DNA of 64,000 bases, taken from NCBI RefSeq assembly GCF_003573695.1, contig NC_039358.1, positions 156,788,920 to 156,852,919 of the forward strand. The letters are read 5' to 3'. Shown here one piece after another: positions 11,387-23,930 of this stretch; position 1 is the first letter of the stretch, and each line of letters opens with the position of its first letter. The notes under the pieces were generated by a model. The model did no database searches. It saw nothing but the letters and a program-made list of their open reading frames with translations, and was not told the DNA's origin. The position numbers were made by a program, and so were the translations under genes. The stretch is from Papaver somniferum (lineage: Eukaryota; Streptophyta; Magnoliopsida; Ranunculales; Papaveraceae).

Positions 11387-13415
11387 GATAATTCACTATA
11401 TTCGCATACCAAGGTGTTTGGGTGACAAAGAACAGTTGTTCATCAGGAAAGCTATCCCTTATAGGAAGGGATTCATCATGGGAATCAACAACTAGCCTAG
11501 ACAAGTGGTCTGCTACTACATTTTCGGCACCCTTTTTGTCTCTAATGTCCGGGGAAAACTCTTGCAACAAAAGTATCCACCTAATCAATCTAGGTTTCGT
11601 ATCCTTCTTAGACAAAAGATATTTCAAAGCAGCATGATCAGTATACATGACGATCTTAGAACCTAAGAGGTAGGTTCTAAACTTGTCTAAGGCAAACACA
11701 ATGGCTAACAGTTCCTTCTCGGTAGTGGTATAGTTCAACTGGGCATCATTCAGAGTTTTGCTAGAATAGTAAATCACATGAAGTAATTTGTTTTATCTCT
11801 GACCTAGCACAACACCAATAGCATAATCTGAAGCATCACACACGATTTCAAAGGGTAGGTTCCAGTTGGGTACCTGGACTATGGGGGCGGTAGTGAGTAA
11901 AGTCTTAAGCTTCTCAAAAGCCTCTAAACAAGCATCATCAAAGACAAACTTAACATCTTTTGCAAGCAAATTGCAAAGAGGTCTAGAAATCAAGCTAAAA
12001 TCCTTAATGAATCGACGATAAAAACTAGCATGCCCTAAGAATGACCTAATATCTCTTACGGTTTTTGGGACCTGTAAATTCTTGATAAGGTCAACTTTGG
12101 CTTTATCTAACTCTATACCCTTAGAAGATACGATATGCCCTAAGACAATTCCTGATCGAACCATGAAATGACATTTCTCCCAATTAAGCACTAGATTCTT
12201 TTCCTTACACCTAGTCAACACTAATGACAAATGATGCAAGCACTCATCGAAAGATGAACCAAACACTGAAAAATCATCCATAAAGACCTCTAAAAACTTT
12301 TTTACCATATCGGAAAATATGCTCATCATGCAACGCTGAAAAGTCGCAGGGGCGTTACATAGCCTGAAAGGCATGCGTCTATATGCAAAGGTACCAAAGG
12401 GACAAGTAAAAGTAGTTTTTTCTTGGTCTTCTGGGGCAATAACGATCTGATTGTAGCCTGAGTAGCCATCCAGAAAACAATAATGACTATGTCCAGCTAA
12501 TCTCTCTAGCATTTGGTCGATAAAGGGAAGGGGAAAGTGGTCCTTCCTAGTGACCTTGTTCAATTTCCTATAGTCAATACAAACACGCCAACCCGTGGTC
12601 ACTTGGGTCGGGATTAACTCATTGTTATCATTCTGGACTACAGTAATACCGGATTTCTTGGGAACAACCTGAACGGGGCTGACCCACTTACTGTCTGAAA
12701 TGGGGTAGATAATGCCTGCATTTAACAGCTTAAGAACCTCGGTTCGAACTACTTCTTTCATATTAGGGTTTAGTCTTCGTTGCATCTCCCTAGAAGGTTT
12801 GGTATCTTCCTCTAAATAGATCTGATGCATACAAACAGTAGGACTTATACCCTTAATGTCTGCTATGGTCCACCCTAAAGCTTCCTTGTTGTTTTGAAGG
12901 ACAATCACTAGCCTACTTTCCTGATCACTATCCAAGTCGGAAGCAACAATCACAGGTAAAGTTTCATACGGGCCTAAAAACACATACTTCAGGGTATCTG
13001 GCAATGGTTTTAGGTCCACCTTAGGAGGCTCTTCTAACGAAGGAACTAGGGTAGACTTAGAAACTGGTAGTGGTTCAAACTTAGGTTTCCATCCGTTACT
13101 AGTGTCTAACAAAGGGGTTGAATCTAACAAAGCATTCACCTCATTAATCACATTATCATCATCAAAATTAATCCCAAAGTGAGCTAGGCATTTCTCTAAC
13201 GGATCTTCTAACAAAGTGTTTGGTAATGACTCCTCGAATAATGTTCCTATCATGTTTACCTCTTCTATGCTCGAGTCATCTAGTTCAGAGGGTATCTTAC
13301 TAATATGAAAGACGTTCAGCTTAATAGTCATATTACCAAAAGACAAATTCATAGTACCAGTTCGACAATTAATGATCGCATTGGATGTTGATAAAAATGG
13401 GCGACCTAAAATCAC
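11376..13415 (-). pseudogene. Element D reverse transcriptase and RNase H
   Basis: The frame begins with the LGRPF motif that ends the protease and runs through RT to RNase H, with one stop at 11790-11792 (an AAA-to-TAA-type change in the [13 protein letters not shown] junction). RT motifs in order are WRVCIDYRKLN, FLDGYSGYNQI, FRLCNAPATFQR and the catalytic FMDD (12273-12284). RNase H follows with [22 protein letters not shown] and VADHLSRL. The enzyme would copy element RNA into DNA inside virus-like particles. The catalytic residues look intact, so inactivation is by the stop and frameshifts rather than active-site loss. Confidence 0.88.
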
Positions 13416-13445
13416 TGGTGTCTGGTTCTCTGGGTCAGGGACATG

Positions 13446-13700
13446 TTAGGTATCTAGGATAACAAAATCCACTGGATAAATAAACTTGTCGACCTCAATA
13501 AGAACATCCTCGATCACACCACGAGGAATTTTAACAGACCTATCAGCTAACTGAAGTGTCATCTGGGTAGGTTTCATATCACCAAGTCCTAGCTTGAGGT
13601 ACACATGGTATGGAAGTAAATTCACACTGGCTCCTAAGTCATGCAAAGCTTTCTCAACATGGTATTTACCTATTGTGCAAGAAATGGTAGGGGACCCTGG
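13446..13700 (-). pseudogene. Element D aspartic protease
   Basis: A minus-strand segment contains the aspartic protease active-site motif [10 protein letters not shown] followed by the hydrophobic stretch [11 protein letters not shown] and FVILD, the usual gypsy protease layout. It is in the same frame as RT but separated from it by a stop at about 13443-13445, and in a different frame from gag (a frameshift near 13690-13730). It would cleave the Gag-Pol polyprotein. Confidence 0.8.
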
Positions 13701-15607
13701 GTATTTATACCTAGGGTAGTTGTATTCTGAATAATGGAACTCACGTGACTAGCTAGGAAGGCTTTCTTTTGGACATTAAGCTTACGCTTTCGTGTGCACA
13801 AGTCCTTAAGAAACTTAGCATAAGCTGGAATCTGCTTAATCGCATCCAACAATGGTAGTTTGATAGTAACCTGCTTAAAAACCTCCAATATATTATTAAA
13901 GTTCGACTCGCTCTTAGTTGGAACTAGCAGCTGGGGAAACGGGGCTCTGGGAACAAAGTCGGGCTCAGCAGGACCCTCATTGGTCTCTTTAGAGACTCTA
14001 TCAGTCTCCTCATTTTCTGGCTCAGAAGGGTGAACTACAACATGTTCAGTATCAGGCATGGAAACCTTATTGTCAACTTTCTTTCCACTCCTAAGGGTTG
14101 TAATAGAGTTCACATGATTGTATGATTTATTTGCTTTAGGATTGGGTTGAGTTTGATTAGGAAACTTACCTTTTTCCATCAAAGATTCATTTATCTGACT
14201 AACCTGGTTTTTTAACTCAGAAATAACTTGGGAGTTAGCATAACCTATATTTTTACTTTCTTCTATCCCTTGAGCAACCATTAGGTTGATCTTATCAGAG
14301 ATTTTAATAAACGAGGCTAGAGTGTCTTCTAAACTTGTGATCTTTTTATCCGAAGGGTTCTGAAACTGGGGTTGACCTGAAGAGTTCTTAGCATAAACAA
14401 AACCTGGGGGAGGCTGATAATTACTAGACTAACCTTGATTCTGGACCTTAGACCAAGAAAAATTAGGATGGTTTCTCCAACCAGGGTTGTAGGTTTCTGA
14501 GTATGGGTCAAACTTCTGACGGTTCTCAAACCTAACGTTGTTATAGATAGCATGGGCTTGTTCTTCACTAACATGACCTTCCCAAAACGAGTTATTGGGA
14601 TCTACTCCACAACTAGAGACTTGAGCGGCTCTAATCCTATCATCAGGTTCAACAAGAGACCTATAATTAGGATGATTCAATTCCAAAGCTTCTAACCTTC
14701 TAGACAAAGCAACAAACTTAGCATCTGACTCGAACCTTGTATCTACCACATTGGTGTTACTTCTATTGACCAAGAGTCTTTTAGGAGGTTCAACACAAGA
14801 CTCCCACTGTTGGGATTTTTCAGCAATAACTCCTAAGAAGGTAAAAGCATCATCAGCATTTTTACTGGTGAATTCACCAGCGCACATAGACTCGACCATG
14901 GCTTTGGTCGAATAGTCTAAACCATTATAAATAATCTCAACAAGTTTCATTTTATCAAATCCATGGTGAGGACACTGGGATAGGAGATCATTGAATCTCT
15001 CTAAAAACCTATAAAGAGACTCTCCCTCTTGTTGCACACTAGCACTAATTTTCTGCCTAACAGCTGCAGTTTTATGCTCAGGGTAGAATTTCATATAGAA
15101 AGCAACAACAAGTTTCTGCCATGTTTCAATGGACTCAGGTGGTAGGTTGTTCAGCCAGGTCTTGGCTTTATCTCTCAAGGAAAAAGGAAACATCTTAAGT
15201 TTCAAAACTTCATCAGTGAGGTCTTTTATTCTAAGTGTCCCACAGATTTCCTCAAAGTCCCTAATATGAAAATAAGGGTTCTCATCATATTTTCCTAAGA
15301 ACATAGGGATCATCTGAAGAATACTAGGTTTTATCTCGAAATTAGCCGTATTGGCTGGCAATTTAATGCACGAAGCTCGGTTGGTCCTAGTTGGGAACTT
15401 GTAATCTTTTGAAGTTGCCATCGCTGGCACAACTGAAGTACTAGGGGTACTTTCCTCATGAAGAGACAGATTCTCAAAACTAAAGTTTCCAAAAACAGGG
15501 CTCTCAAAAGAAGAGTCTTCGAGCTCCCCGCTTTCACAAGAAGAACTTCTAGGCTCGTCACTAATCAAACGGCCAAAAGTATTTATTTTCCAAGCCCTTT
15601 CGGGCAT
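13670..15607 (-). pseudogene. Element D gag
   Basis: The frame starts at the ATG at 15607 and runs to 13670, with a single in-frame TAG at 14429-14431, so the original Gag portion was one ORF. Residues about 130-225 hold the retrotransposon Gag domain, including FPFSLRDKAKTWL, KFYPEHKT and FLERFNDLLSQCPHHGF. The C-terminal half contains the Athila-style segment ending YAKFLKDLCTRKRKL just before the protease. No CCHC knuckle is evident, as is common in this lineage. Gag forms the particle and binds element RNA. The N-terminal 60 residues are acidic and Ser-rich. Confidence 0.85.
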
Positions 15608-16698
15608 ACACTAACAAAAGAAAAAGAAAAAAGTCCTAAAAGGAAGGGAAGTTCTATGCAAACACAAACAAGGCTGACTCCACCACAACAAACCTACTGA
15701 TTTCTAGCAAACAAAAAGCATGATGGCTCCACTTAGATTGTTTCTAGACCAGCTTCTAATCCTTCGAATGGGAATTCGTTACAATTTGAGCAAACCCCTC
15801 TGGAATTAATCCGAGTCAAAGTAAGTTGAATAGAGGCGAGGGAAGCTACGTAGAGCTTTGATACCCAAGGCCTCACCGCATTCCAAGGCGGCGCAGTCAC
15901 GCATTCAACTCACAGAAACCATCATGAACTTCAAAGTATGCTCAAAAGAGTAACCAATATTTTTCGAACGACTTTCCTATTAAGCTCGTTACCCTATAGG
16001 TCTCATTCTATTCCAAATTTTAGGTTTAGGTTCGCGTTTGGTTTTGTTTTCCTAAGGCGGGCAAGAAGAGAACGGTGATGAAATCCGAACCCTTATCTTG
16101 TATGGCCAGTCCTTGCCCTTTACTAGGAAATTAAAGCAGCCGTTTTCAAGTCCTCAACATATATGCAATCGAAGGAATACAGTAACTCGCTGACAGGGGA
16201 TTCGCGAGTGTTTCGACAAACTTACCTCCCGTTCCAGACGTGGGATGAACCGCTGAAGTCTACTCGGGCCACAACTCCAATGTCGTGTATGAACCCGAGG
16301 GGCCGAGGTGATATCGTAATCACCGTCCTTCTCTGCAAACAGTTTATTATTTAATACTACCCTTCCGTAGGGTTTAAAAATAAAAGAATGTCCAAATGTC
16401 CAAGTCCAAAGTCCAAAAGAAAAGGAAAGTCTAAAATAAATAAATAAAATAAAATGTCTCTTTTTTTTCTCTTTTTTTTTTAATAAAAACAAAAAAAAAA
16501 AATTCTTCTTTCGCTCCTTTCGCTTTGTCTTTTACTCCAAGTATTTAAGTATTCACCAAAGCTTTGGTAAAATTTTCTTTCACTCCCAGTTCAAAATCTG
16601 TAAGGAAAAGACAAAAACCCAAAAACGTAAAGAAGAACAAATAAAATAAAAACAAATAAAAACTTAAAAAAATCTAAAAACTCTAGCCTAAAGACAAG
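15608..16698 (-). other. Element D 5' leader
   Basis: This 1.1-kb untranslated leader lies between the primer-binding site and gag. It has pyrimidine and purine runs on the + strand (T- and A-rich at about 16440-16500) and no credible ORF. Long leaders are usual in Athila-type elements and are where packaging signals would lie; none can be assigned from sequence alone. Confidence 0.6.
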
Positions 16699-16716
16699 TC
16701 CGCGTCGGCGGCGCCA
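16699..16716 (-). promoter_or_regulatory. Element D primer-binding site
   Basis: On the minus strand TGGCGCCGCCGACGCGGA begins a few bases after the 5' LTR end. TGGCGCC-type sites are typical of Athila/Tat gypsy elements. It differs from G's site (48957-48974) after the first nine bases. Confidence 0.75.
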
Positions 16717-16722
16717 AAAATT

Positions 16723-18263
16723 TGATGTGTTTTCGAAGTTGTTGTAGATAGTGATAAAAAGGTTGTTTTAAGACTTGTGAAGGCAATGAATTTTAGACTT
16801 AATAAAAATTTAAAAACAAAGAAAACTTATTACAAAATTGACTTCAAGATATTAGAAAGCAACCGAGACACTGATTTCACTATTACACATGAATAAATTA
16901 TCGTAAACAATCCAAAACTCTAATTATATTTTAAGACTCTTATTTCTTAATTCACAAATAATCTGGAAAATTCTCAAATATTAATTGTATCCCTAAGCAT
17001 AGATTATCTAAACAAAGCATAACCTATCTAATTGAATCACAACTAATGAAGACAATTTTTGAAAACAATTAAAAACTCTGGAAAAGCAGTGATTGAGTGA
17101 ATTATAAATTATAAATTAGAGGAAATAAATGATTACCAATTATTCATGCGTAAATAGCTTCCTCACTGCCTTGGTTGTGGGAGAATTAGCTCATCATCAT
17201 ATTGGAAACACGCTCAAAAATCATTTTTATTGCTCAAGGGGTTTACAAATGAAGAAAATGGGAGAAATAATGCTTAAACCGGGTTTGTAACAATTATTTC
17301 TATTACAAACCAAACTGTTACAAAGAACGATATAAGGTTTGTGTAGCTGTCACTGTTGCAGATAAGTCTGCCCTAGTGTCGTTGTTACCGTGCAAATAAG
17401 TTTTCCGCTCCACTATAGCATGAACGACGGTTCTCTATGGGCCGTTGTTCTTCGTGTGTTCTTCACCAGCAGCAACAATGGAGTTCTCTGCAACTTTGAT
17501 TTCTCTCCTCTGTTGTCTTCTAAAGTCTCCCTAACTATCCATCCCCCTTCGTACTAATCCTCAGCCACTTATATAGCCTTTCAACACCAAAATATCTCGT
17601 CATAACTTCATCAAATTCTCCATAACTCGTCTTGAAGAAAAAATATTCTTCGGATATTTTCTTCCCTGAATTAACTCTCTCATGCGCCTGTTGTACACGA
17701 AATTGCTCCAGCACGTTTCTACCTAATACCAGTATCAGTTATACATGCAATATCCTCACGAAATCTCCTCAACATGGTACAAAAATCCCGAGTATCTTTC
17801 CCATATGTGGTTTGCCCTGTTTTCTTCTTGCGAGTTATCCAGCCAAATTCGATCGAAACAAGCGCCCATACCAGCTTTGTTACGACATATCACGTCTACC
17901 CACTAAGTTTCAGGGATTGAATCTCACTAAATCACGTCGGAAATTCGATCGAAAATTCTGCCAGCAACTGTGACTATTTTCCCGCCAATTTCAATTTTCA
18001 AAAGATGAAGAAGAAGGGGTTATCCTTTAACCAACAGCTGGGGTGCGAATAGCAAAGAAGGTGCCCCTTAGTAATTGAGGTGCCCCTTAACCAACAGTGA
18101 GAGTCCGAATAACACGTGTCCTCCAAGGGTGCCCGGGCAACTTTTCGAGCCGAAATTTCCAAAAATATTTATTTCCAAAAAAATACCTACAAACACACAA
18201 AACACCATAATAAGAACAATACGAAACATTGAGGACAAATTAGACACATAAATGCGTGTATCA
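16723..18263 (-). repeat. Element D 5' LTR
   Basis: This is the 1541-base partner of 7271-8862. On the minus strand GGCTATATAAG (17568-17578) is a good TATA box for the element's promoter. The LTR ends at the target duplication GTTTT (18264-18268). Confidence 0.9.
17568..17578 (-). promoter_or_regulatory. TATA box in the D 5' LTR
   Basis: GGCTATATAAG on the minus strand is well placed within the LTR to drive genomic RNA. The 3' LTR has a variant (ATATATAAG at about 8150). Confidence 0.55.
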
Positions 18264-18268
18264 GTTTT

Positions 18269-18664
18269 CCTCAGAATCCTTGAGGATCGATTCGTTAGAA
18301 CGATTCGAAACATAAACACCTGCGTAACATCTTCTCAATTTCTTGTTTTCTCGACAGAGAGGAGTCATAAGAGGAGTGACATGAGAAGTTGTCATCTTCT
18401 TCTTTTCGAACGAATTCAAAACCTTCACATACTCAGAGACTTCCTCATCAACATCTCTGTCAATATTTTTGAATCACCTTCATCAGAAAGTTCATCCAAC
18501 TGTTTTTCTAGGCGTGTTTCCCAGACTTCAACAGGTTTTACATTAAGATAATGTTTAGATAGTGACCTAGATGTGACAGTCCTCTCCGGTGAATCCAAGC
18601 TTTGAAAATCATCTGGTAATTTATGAACATGTACATTATTAGAGATAGACTCGTCCATAATCAT
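18269..18664 (-). pseudogene. Element A gag-like N-terminal part
   Basis: The first ORF after A's primer-binding site starts at an ATG near 18664 and reads about 75 codons, rich in Asp, Glu, Leu and Lys, with segments such as VEVWETRLEKQLDEL. A frameshift near 18440 then occurs. In the next frame it continues (EEVSEYVKVLNSF and onward) to the point where D inserted, and on the other side it would run into the coiled coil at 7259. It does not look like the UBN2 domain seen in C, so A's Gag start may have been replaced. Function is inferred only from position. Confidence 0.5.
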
Positions 18665-18705
18665 ATCGCTACAAACACAGACTTATGAGGTCTTAAACGT
18701 GTTTT

Positions 18706-18720
18706 CCTGCTCTGATACCA
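18706..18720 (-). promoter_or_regulatory. Element A primer-binding site (tRNA-iMet type)
   Basis: The minus strand reads TGGTATCAGAGCAGG two bases after the 5' LTR end. This is the standard initiator-methionine tRNA complement of plant Ty1/copia elements. Confidence 0.85.
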
Positions 18721-18722
18721 AT

Positions 18723-21077
18723 TGAAAAAGCGGGGGTCTAACAACACCACCCAATATTTTGCTTAGCAATCTGTATGGACAAACTATACTTTTTATGACA
18801 ATCAACTAGACAGTTAGACTCAATCAATAAAAAGATACATCAATGAGTTTATATCTCGATCTCTCGATTTGATCTTTACTCAAGCCAATGGAAATCTGCG
18901 AGTCTTTATCAAAGAGACATAACTTGGATGGTACCAAACACCAATGTCCAAGGATAAATCAATATCAATCAACAACCAAAGGTTGGATTTCCAATTGATG
19001 ATCTTTAACGCACAACTTGTTGAAAAGAAATAACACAGACACCAGAAGTTTTGTTAACGAGGAAACCGAAAATGCAGAAAAACCCCGGGACCTAGTCCAG
19101 ATTGAATACACACTGTATTAAGCCGCTACATACACTAGCCTACTACAAGCTAACTTCGGACTGGACTATAGTTGAACCCCAATCAGTCTCCCACTAATTC
19201 AAGGTACAGTTGTACTCCTACGCCTCTGATCCCAACAGGATACTGCGCACTTGATTCCCTTAGCCGATCTCACCCACAACCAAGAGGTGCTGCAACCCAA
19301 AATCGCAGACTTGATAATAAACAAATCTGTCTCACACAGAAAAGTCTATCAAAGGATAAATCTGTCTCCCACAGAAAAACCCTAGGTTTTTGTTCCGTCT
19401 TAAGATATAAAATCAAGGTGAACAGGAACCAATTGATAATCCGGTCTTATATGCACGAAGAACAGCCTAGATTAATCAATCACCTCTCAACAATCCTTCT
19501 TGACTACACAAGCGGTTTTTCGAGGAATCACAAACAGTGAGACGAAGATGTTTGTGACTTCTTTATCTTGCCTATCGGATAACTCTCACGATCTCAAGCC
19601 AATCAAAGATTGTACTCGTACGATAGAAGATGCAAGATCAGATCACACAACTATGATAAAAGTAGTATCGGTCTGGCTTCACAATCCAAATGAAGTCTTT
19701 AAGTCGTTAACCTGGCTTTAGAGAATAAAACCAAAGGTTAAAGGAGAATCGACTCTAGCGAGCACACTAGTATCACACAGACGTGTGGGGATTAGTTTTG
19801 CACAATGCTAGATGTCTCCTATATATAGTTTTCAAATCAGGGTTTTGCCTTAGTTACAAAGAATCCATATTCACCGTTAAATGAAAACCTGATTTAGATT
19901 CAAGCTAATATTTCTCAACCGTTAGATCGAAAACTTAGCTTGTCACACACACTTGGGTAGACGTTTACTGGGTTTGTGAAAACCATGCCCAAACGTGTAC
20001 ATGTATGTTGGTTCAGCATAGTAATCCAAAAGGTTAACCATATGAGCATTTCATATTAACCTAGTTCTTCTTCACCATAACTAGTTCAATTGACTCAAAT
20101 GAACTAGTTAGAGAGTTGTTCAATTGCTACGAGATCTTATGTAACTACACAAGACACAATTGAAACAAAGATGATTCGGTTCGATGAATCGGCTCATGAA
20201 CTTTATAGACACGGTTTGCATAAAGCATTCCTTAGTAATTTAAGTTTCAAGTTCAGAGCACATCTTTAGATCATAACCACTTAAGCTCACAAACAAGTTC
20301 GCGGACTTAAGGCAACCGGCAAAGTTTTCCAAACTCAGCAGAAAATCTCGGCAAAGAGACTTCCGCCAGTTCGCGGACTAGGTTCACGGACTAATCACGC
20401 AAACGAGTTTTTGGAAAATCCCAGTAGAAATTCTCGGTAAGAGAACTTCCTTCAGTTCGCGGACTTGGCAAAGCCAATTCCTCCGGTTTCTCTCAATCAA
20501 CAAAGTTCGAAAACTTCGGATTAAGGAATACATGGTTATGTAATCTAAACTCTCATTCCAATCATTGATACATTCTCAGAGGACGTTAAATAGCCGTTAT
20601 TCATACACCGTTTCACGTCAGAGCAATTCTCAAAGTAATTGAAACTTTTCATGACTTTCGTCACTAGGTGAAGATAAACTTGATCAAAGCGAAACGCTTT
20701 ACCAACACACGATTTCGAGAAAAAGATAAGTAGTGAATGCTCAGCTCGAAATTTCAAATGTGTATGATCCAGTCTATATAGCATACGACTTTTTGTCTCA
20801 TAAGAAGTAGGAGATAGAATATATAGACTTTTGAGTGATAGATAAGTTCAAGTCTCCACATACCTTTTGTTGATGAAGTTCCACGGTTCCTTGAGTAGAT
20901 CTTCGTCGTTGTATGATGAATCACCATGAAGTCCTTGAGCTCAACTACACTTTTCTATCCTAGTCCGAGACTTAGCTATGTAGACTAGAAATCAAGACTC
21001 ATAGTTTTGATCACTAACATTGACAAACATGCTTGATATAGCAACGCATGCGAGGTCGACCGAGCTATGCTCTAACA
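18723..21077 (-). repeat. Element A 5' LTR
   Basis: This 2355-base partner of 1356-3672 has a minus-strand TATA box at about 19819-19829. It keeps about 50 bases near 20540-20600 that the other copy lacks and is missing bases near 19020. Its outer end abuts a truncated LTR of B at 21078. Confidence 0.9.
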
Positions 21078-23251
21078 GTTTCAAAGACCAATATCCAAGG
21101 ATCAATCAATTTCCAATCAACAACCAAAGGTTGGATTTCACAATTGATCGATACAAACGCACAACCTGTGATATTTCAATTATATAACAAAATATAATGC
21201 GGAATAGAAATAACACAGACACCAGAAATTTTGTTAACGAGGAAATCGCAAATGCAGAAAACCCCAGGGACCTAGTCAAGATTGAACGCCACATTGTATT
21301 AAGCCGCTACAGGCACTATCCTACTACAAACTAACTTCGGTCTGGACTGTAGTTGAACCCTAATCAATCTCACACTGATTCAAGGTACAGTTACGCTCCT
21401 TACGTCTCTGATTCCAGCAGGATACTACGCACTTGATTCCCTTAGATGATCTCACCCACAACCAAGAGTTGTTACGACGCAAATTCGAAGACTTTAGTAA
21501 ACAAATCTGTATCACACAGAAAAGTCTCTAAGGATAGATAAATCTGTCTCCCACAGATAAACCTAAAAGTTTTGTTCTGTCTTTTGATAAAAATCAAGGT
21601 AAACAAGAACCAATTGATAAACCAGACTTATATTCCCGAAGAACAACCTAGTATTATCAATCACCTCACAATAATCTAAATCGTATGGTAGCGAAACTAG
21701 ATATTGTGGAATCACAAACGATGAGACGAAGATGTTTGTGATTTCTTTTTATCTTGCCTTATCGGAGATATAATCTCAAGTCAATTATTCAATTGAACTC
21801 GTACGATAGACAATGGCAAGATCAGATCGCTCAACTACAAGAGAAGTAGTTTCGTCTGGCTTCACAATCCCAATGACGTCTTTCAGTCGTTAATCGACAG
21901 GGTCTCGAGAAGAAACCTACGATTAAAGGAGAATCGACTATAGAAAACCAACTAGTATCACACAGGAGGTGTGGGGATTAGTTTTGCACAGTTTCTAGAC
22001 GTCTCCTTATATAGTTTTCAAATCAGGGTTTGAAATCTAAGTTACCTTGGTAGCAAAGCATTCAATAATCACCGTTAGATGAAAAACCTGATTTATCCAA
22101 GATAATATCTTTCAACCGTTAGATCGAAACTTAGCTTGTCACACACAAATGAAATATATTCATTTAGGTTTGAGTAACCGTACCTAAACGTGTACATTGG
22201 TTGATTCACAAATGGTTGACCAATGGTTAGCCATATGAGTGCTTTCGTATTAACCGTATTCATCTTTCTCATAACTAGTTCAAATGACTCATAAGAACTA
22301 GTTCAAGAGTTGTTCAATTGCTTAGGTCTTTATACATAGACACAATTGAAACAAAATCGGTTTGATTCATTTGAATCAATTCATGAACAATATACCCGCG
22401 GTTTGCAAAGATTGCATTCCTTATAATTTATTGTTTTAAGTCCATGAACTATCGATTTGAGAAATAACTAGCTTGGGTACGCGTACGGGTATGCGTACCT
22501 TGGATATCGTATTTTGGGTCGGTTTTAGTTTCCAAAATCAACAGACTTTTTCGGGTGAAAAAGTTCCGCCAGTACGCGTACCTAAGGTGACTGGTTTTTG
22601 AGTTTGTAAATTTCAAACTCAGCAGAATTTCACGGACGTGACACATATGCACGCACTTGGTTTCCGGCACATGGATTTATACACTAATGTGCGAACACAC
22701 TATATGCTTACATCCATAGGTGGTTACATGTTCTCAACTCTACATTTCAATCGTTGAAACATTCTTCTATAATGTTATAACAGTCGTTAAACATAATGAT
22801 TTGACTATCAAGATTGAAACGTCATCATGACTTTCGTCACGGGTAAAGATGAAGATGTTTAAAGCAAAAGCTTACCAACACGTATTTCGAGAAAAAGATA
22901 GGCGAGTAAACTCGACTCGAAATAGCAAATGTGTATGTATGAAAATTATCATACTTATACGACTTTTGTCTCAAGAGTAGGAGATAGAGTAGATAGACTT
23001 TTGAGTGACAAGATGAGTTCAAGTCTCCACATACCTTTTGGTCGGATGAAGTTCCACTGGTTCCTTGAGTAGTTCTTCGTCTTTGCAAGATAATTGCCAC
23101 GGAGTCTGGAGCTCAACTATTCTTAACTATCCTAGACCGAGACTTAGTCATAAGTATACTAGAAATCAAGACATATAGTTTTGATCACTAATATTGACAA
23201 ACATGCTTGAGATAGAAACGCATGCGAGTTCGACTGAGAAATGCTCTAACA
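21078..23251 (-). repeat. Element B 3' LTR, outer end missing
   Basis: The sequence starts GTTTCAAAGACC, which aligns with GTACCAAAGACC at 35739-35750 in the intact LTR, and ends ATGCTCTAACA. The part equivalent to 35523-35738 is absent. It also lacks stretches present in the other copy (for example around 37290-37340). A minus-strand TATA box is at about 22006-22014. Confidence 0.85.
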
Positions 23252-23930
23252 ATCTCCCTGTTTGTCAATTTTAGTGACAAAACTATCAATACATATGGAT
23301 TACAAAATAAATAAAACTTTGCAGCTTCTCGTCCACATGCTTGATCTCCTTGGTGCTTCAATGTTGCTTGAAAACTTCGTCTTTTCCAAGTACTCCCATG
23401 ATTCCATAAATGTTCAATTCAACATCATAGTTGTTGAAGTTCCGTAGCCATAACATTGAGAAAATAAAAGCTCTCGATCATTGTTATACAGTGTCATAGT
23501 ATTATTACACAACATCAAAGTTCTCATATCACACAACTTCGACGACAATACTATGGTGATATGTATCACTCCCCCTTAGTCAATACTTTCGTCTCAACAT
23601 GAAATCACTCCCCCTTACATAATTACCCGTAAAGCACGTAAATCATATGTATTTGTAGTGTGAACTACACATTAATTCTCCCCATTTTTGTCAATAAAAT
23701 TGGCAAAGGTACGAAAACGGGATCCTAATGAAATTTCCACGAAGACGCTTCAAGACCAAAGAAAAGTACATATCAACTTGTTTAGATGCAATCATAAAGC
23801 CGAGGCTAAATGCATTCATCAAGGAGTTTATAAAGATACAAGATAACCCCTAAATAATTCCACAGCCGCACTTCCCGCAAAGATATGAAAATTAAGCGCA
23901 AGTTCAAAAGAACTCTCCCCCATTTGATGT
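23252..23930 (-). promoter_or_regulatory. Element B polypurine tract and multi-PPT region
   Basis: The LTR-adjacent tract is altered (minus ACAAACAGGGAGAT, where A and C have ACAAAGGGGGAGAT). Further C-tracts at about 23571, 23608, 23680 and 23916 follow the same spacing as in A and C. Confidence 0.7.

Larger units (their letters stand above)
7271..18263 (-). mobile_element. Element D: Athila-like Ty3/gypsy retrotransposon, degenerate
   Basis: LTRs at 7271-8862 and 16723-18263 flank gag, protease, RT, RNase H and integrase in that order on the minus strand, which is the Ty3/gypsy order. The primer-binding site starts TGGCGCC and the 3' polypurine tract is AGTTTGGGGGTA. A perfect 5-base target duplication (GTTTT) is kept. 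Several stops and frameshifts and a deletion between RNase H and integrase make it non-functional. No env-like ORF is seen between integrase and the 3' LTR. Gag and pol sequence style places it near Athila. Confidence 0.9.
1356..21077 (-). mobile_element. Element A: Sirevirus-like copia element without pol, carrying element D
   Basis: Two LTRs of one family (1356-3672 and 18723-21077) start TG and end CA in inverse orientation. They enclose a tRNA-iMet-type primer-binding site on the right and polypurine tracts on the left, so the element reads on the minus strand. The interior is about 4 kb without nested D and encodes only gag-like pieces: an N-terminal part at 18269-18664 and a coiled coil with zinc knuckle at 6249-7259. 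No protease, integrase or RT is visible. Flanks are GTACC (1351-1355) and GTTTC (21078-21082), possibly a target-site duplication with two changes. It adjoins a truncated LTR of element B. Confidence 0.85.

Noticed and set aside
18706..18722. tRNA-like sequence
   Set aside because: It is the short primer-binding complement of tRNA-iMet, not a tRNA gene; no cloverleaf is present.
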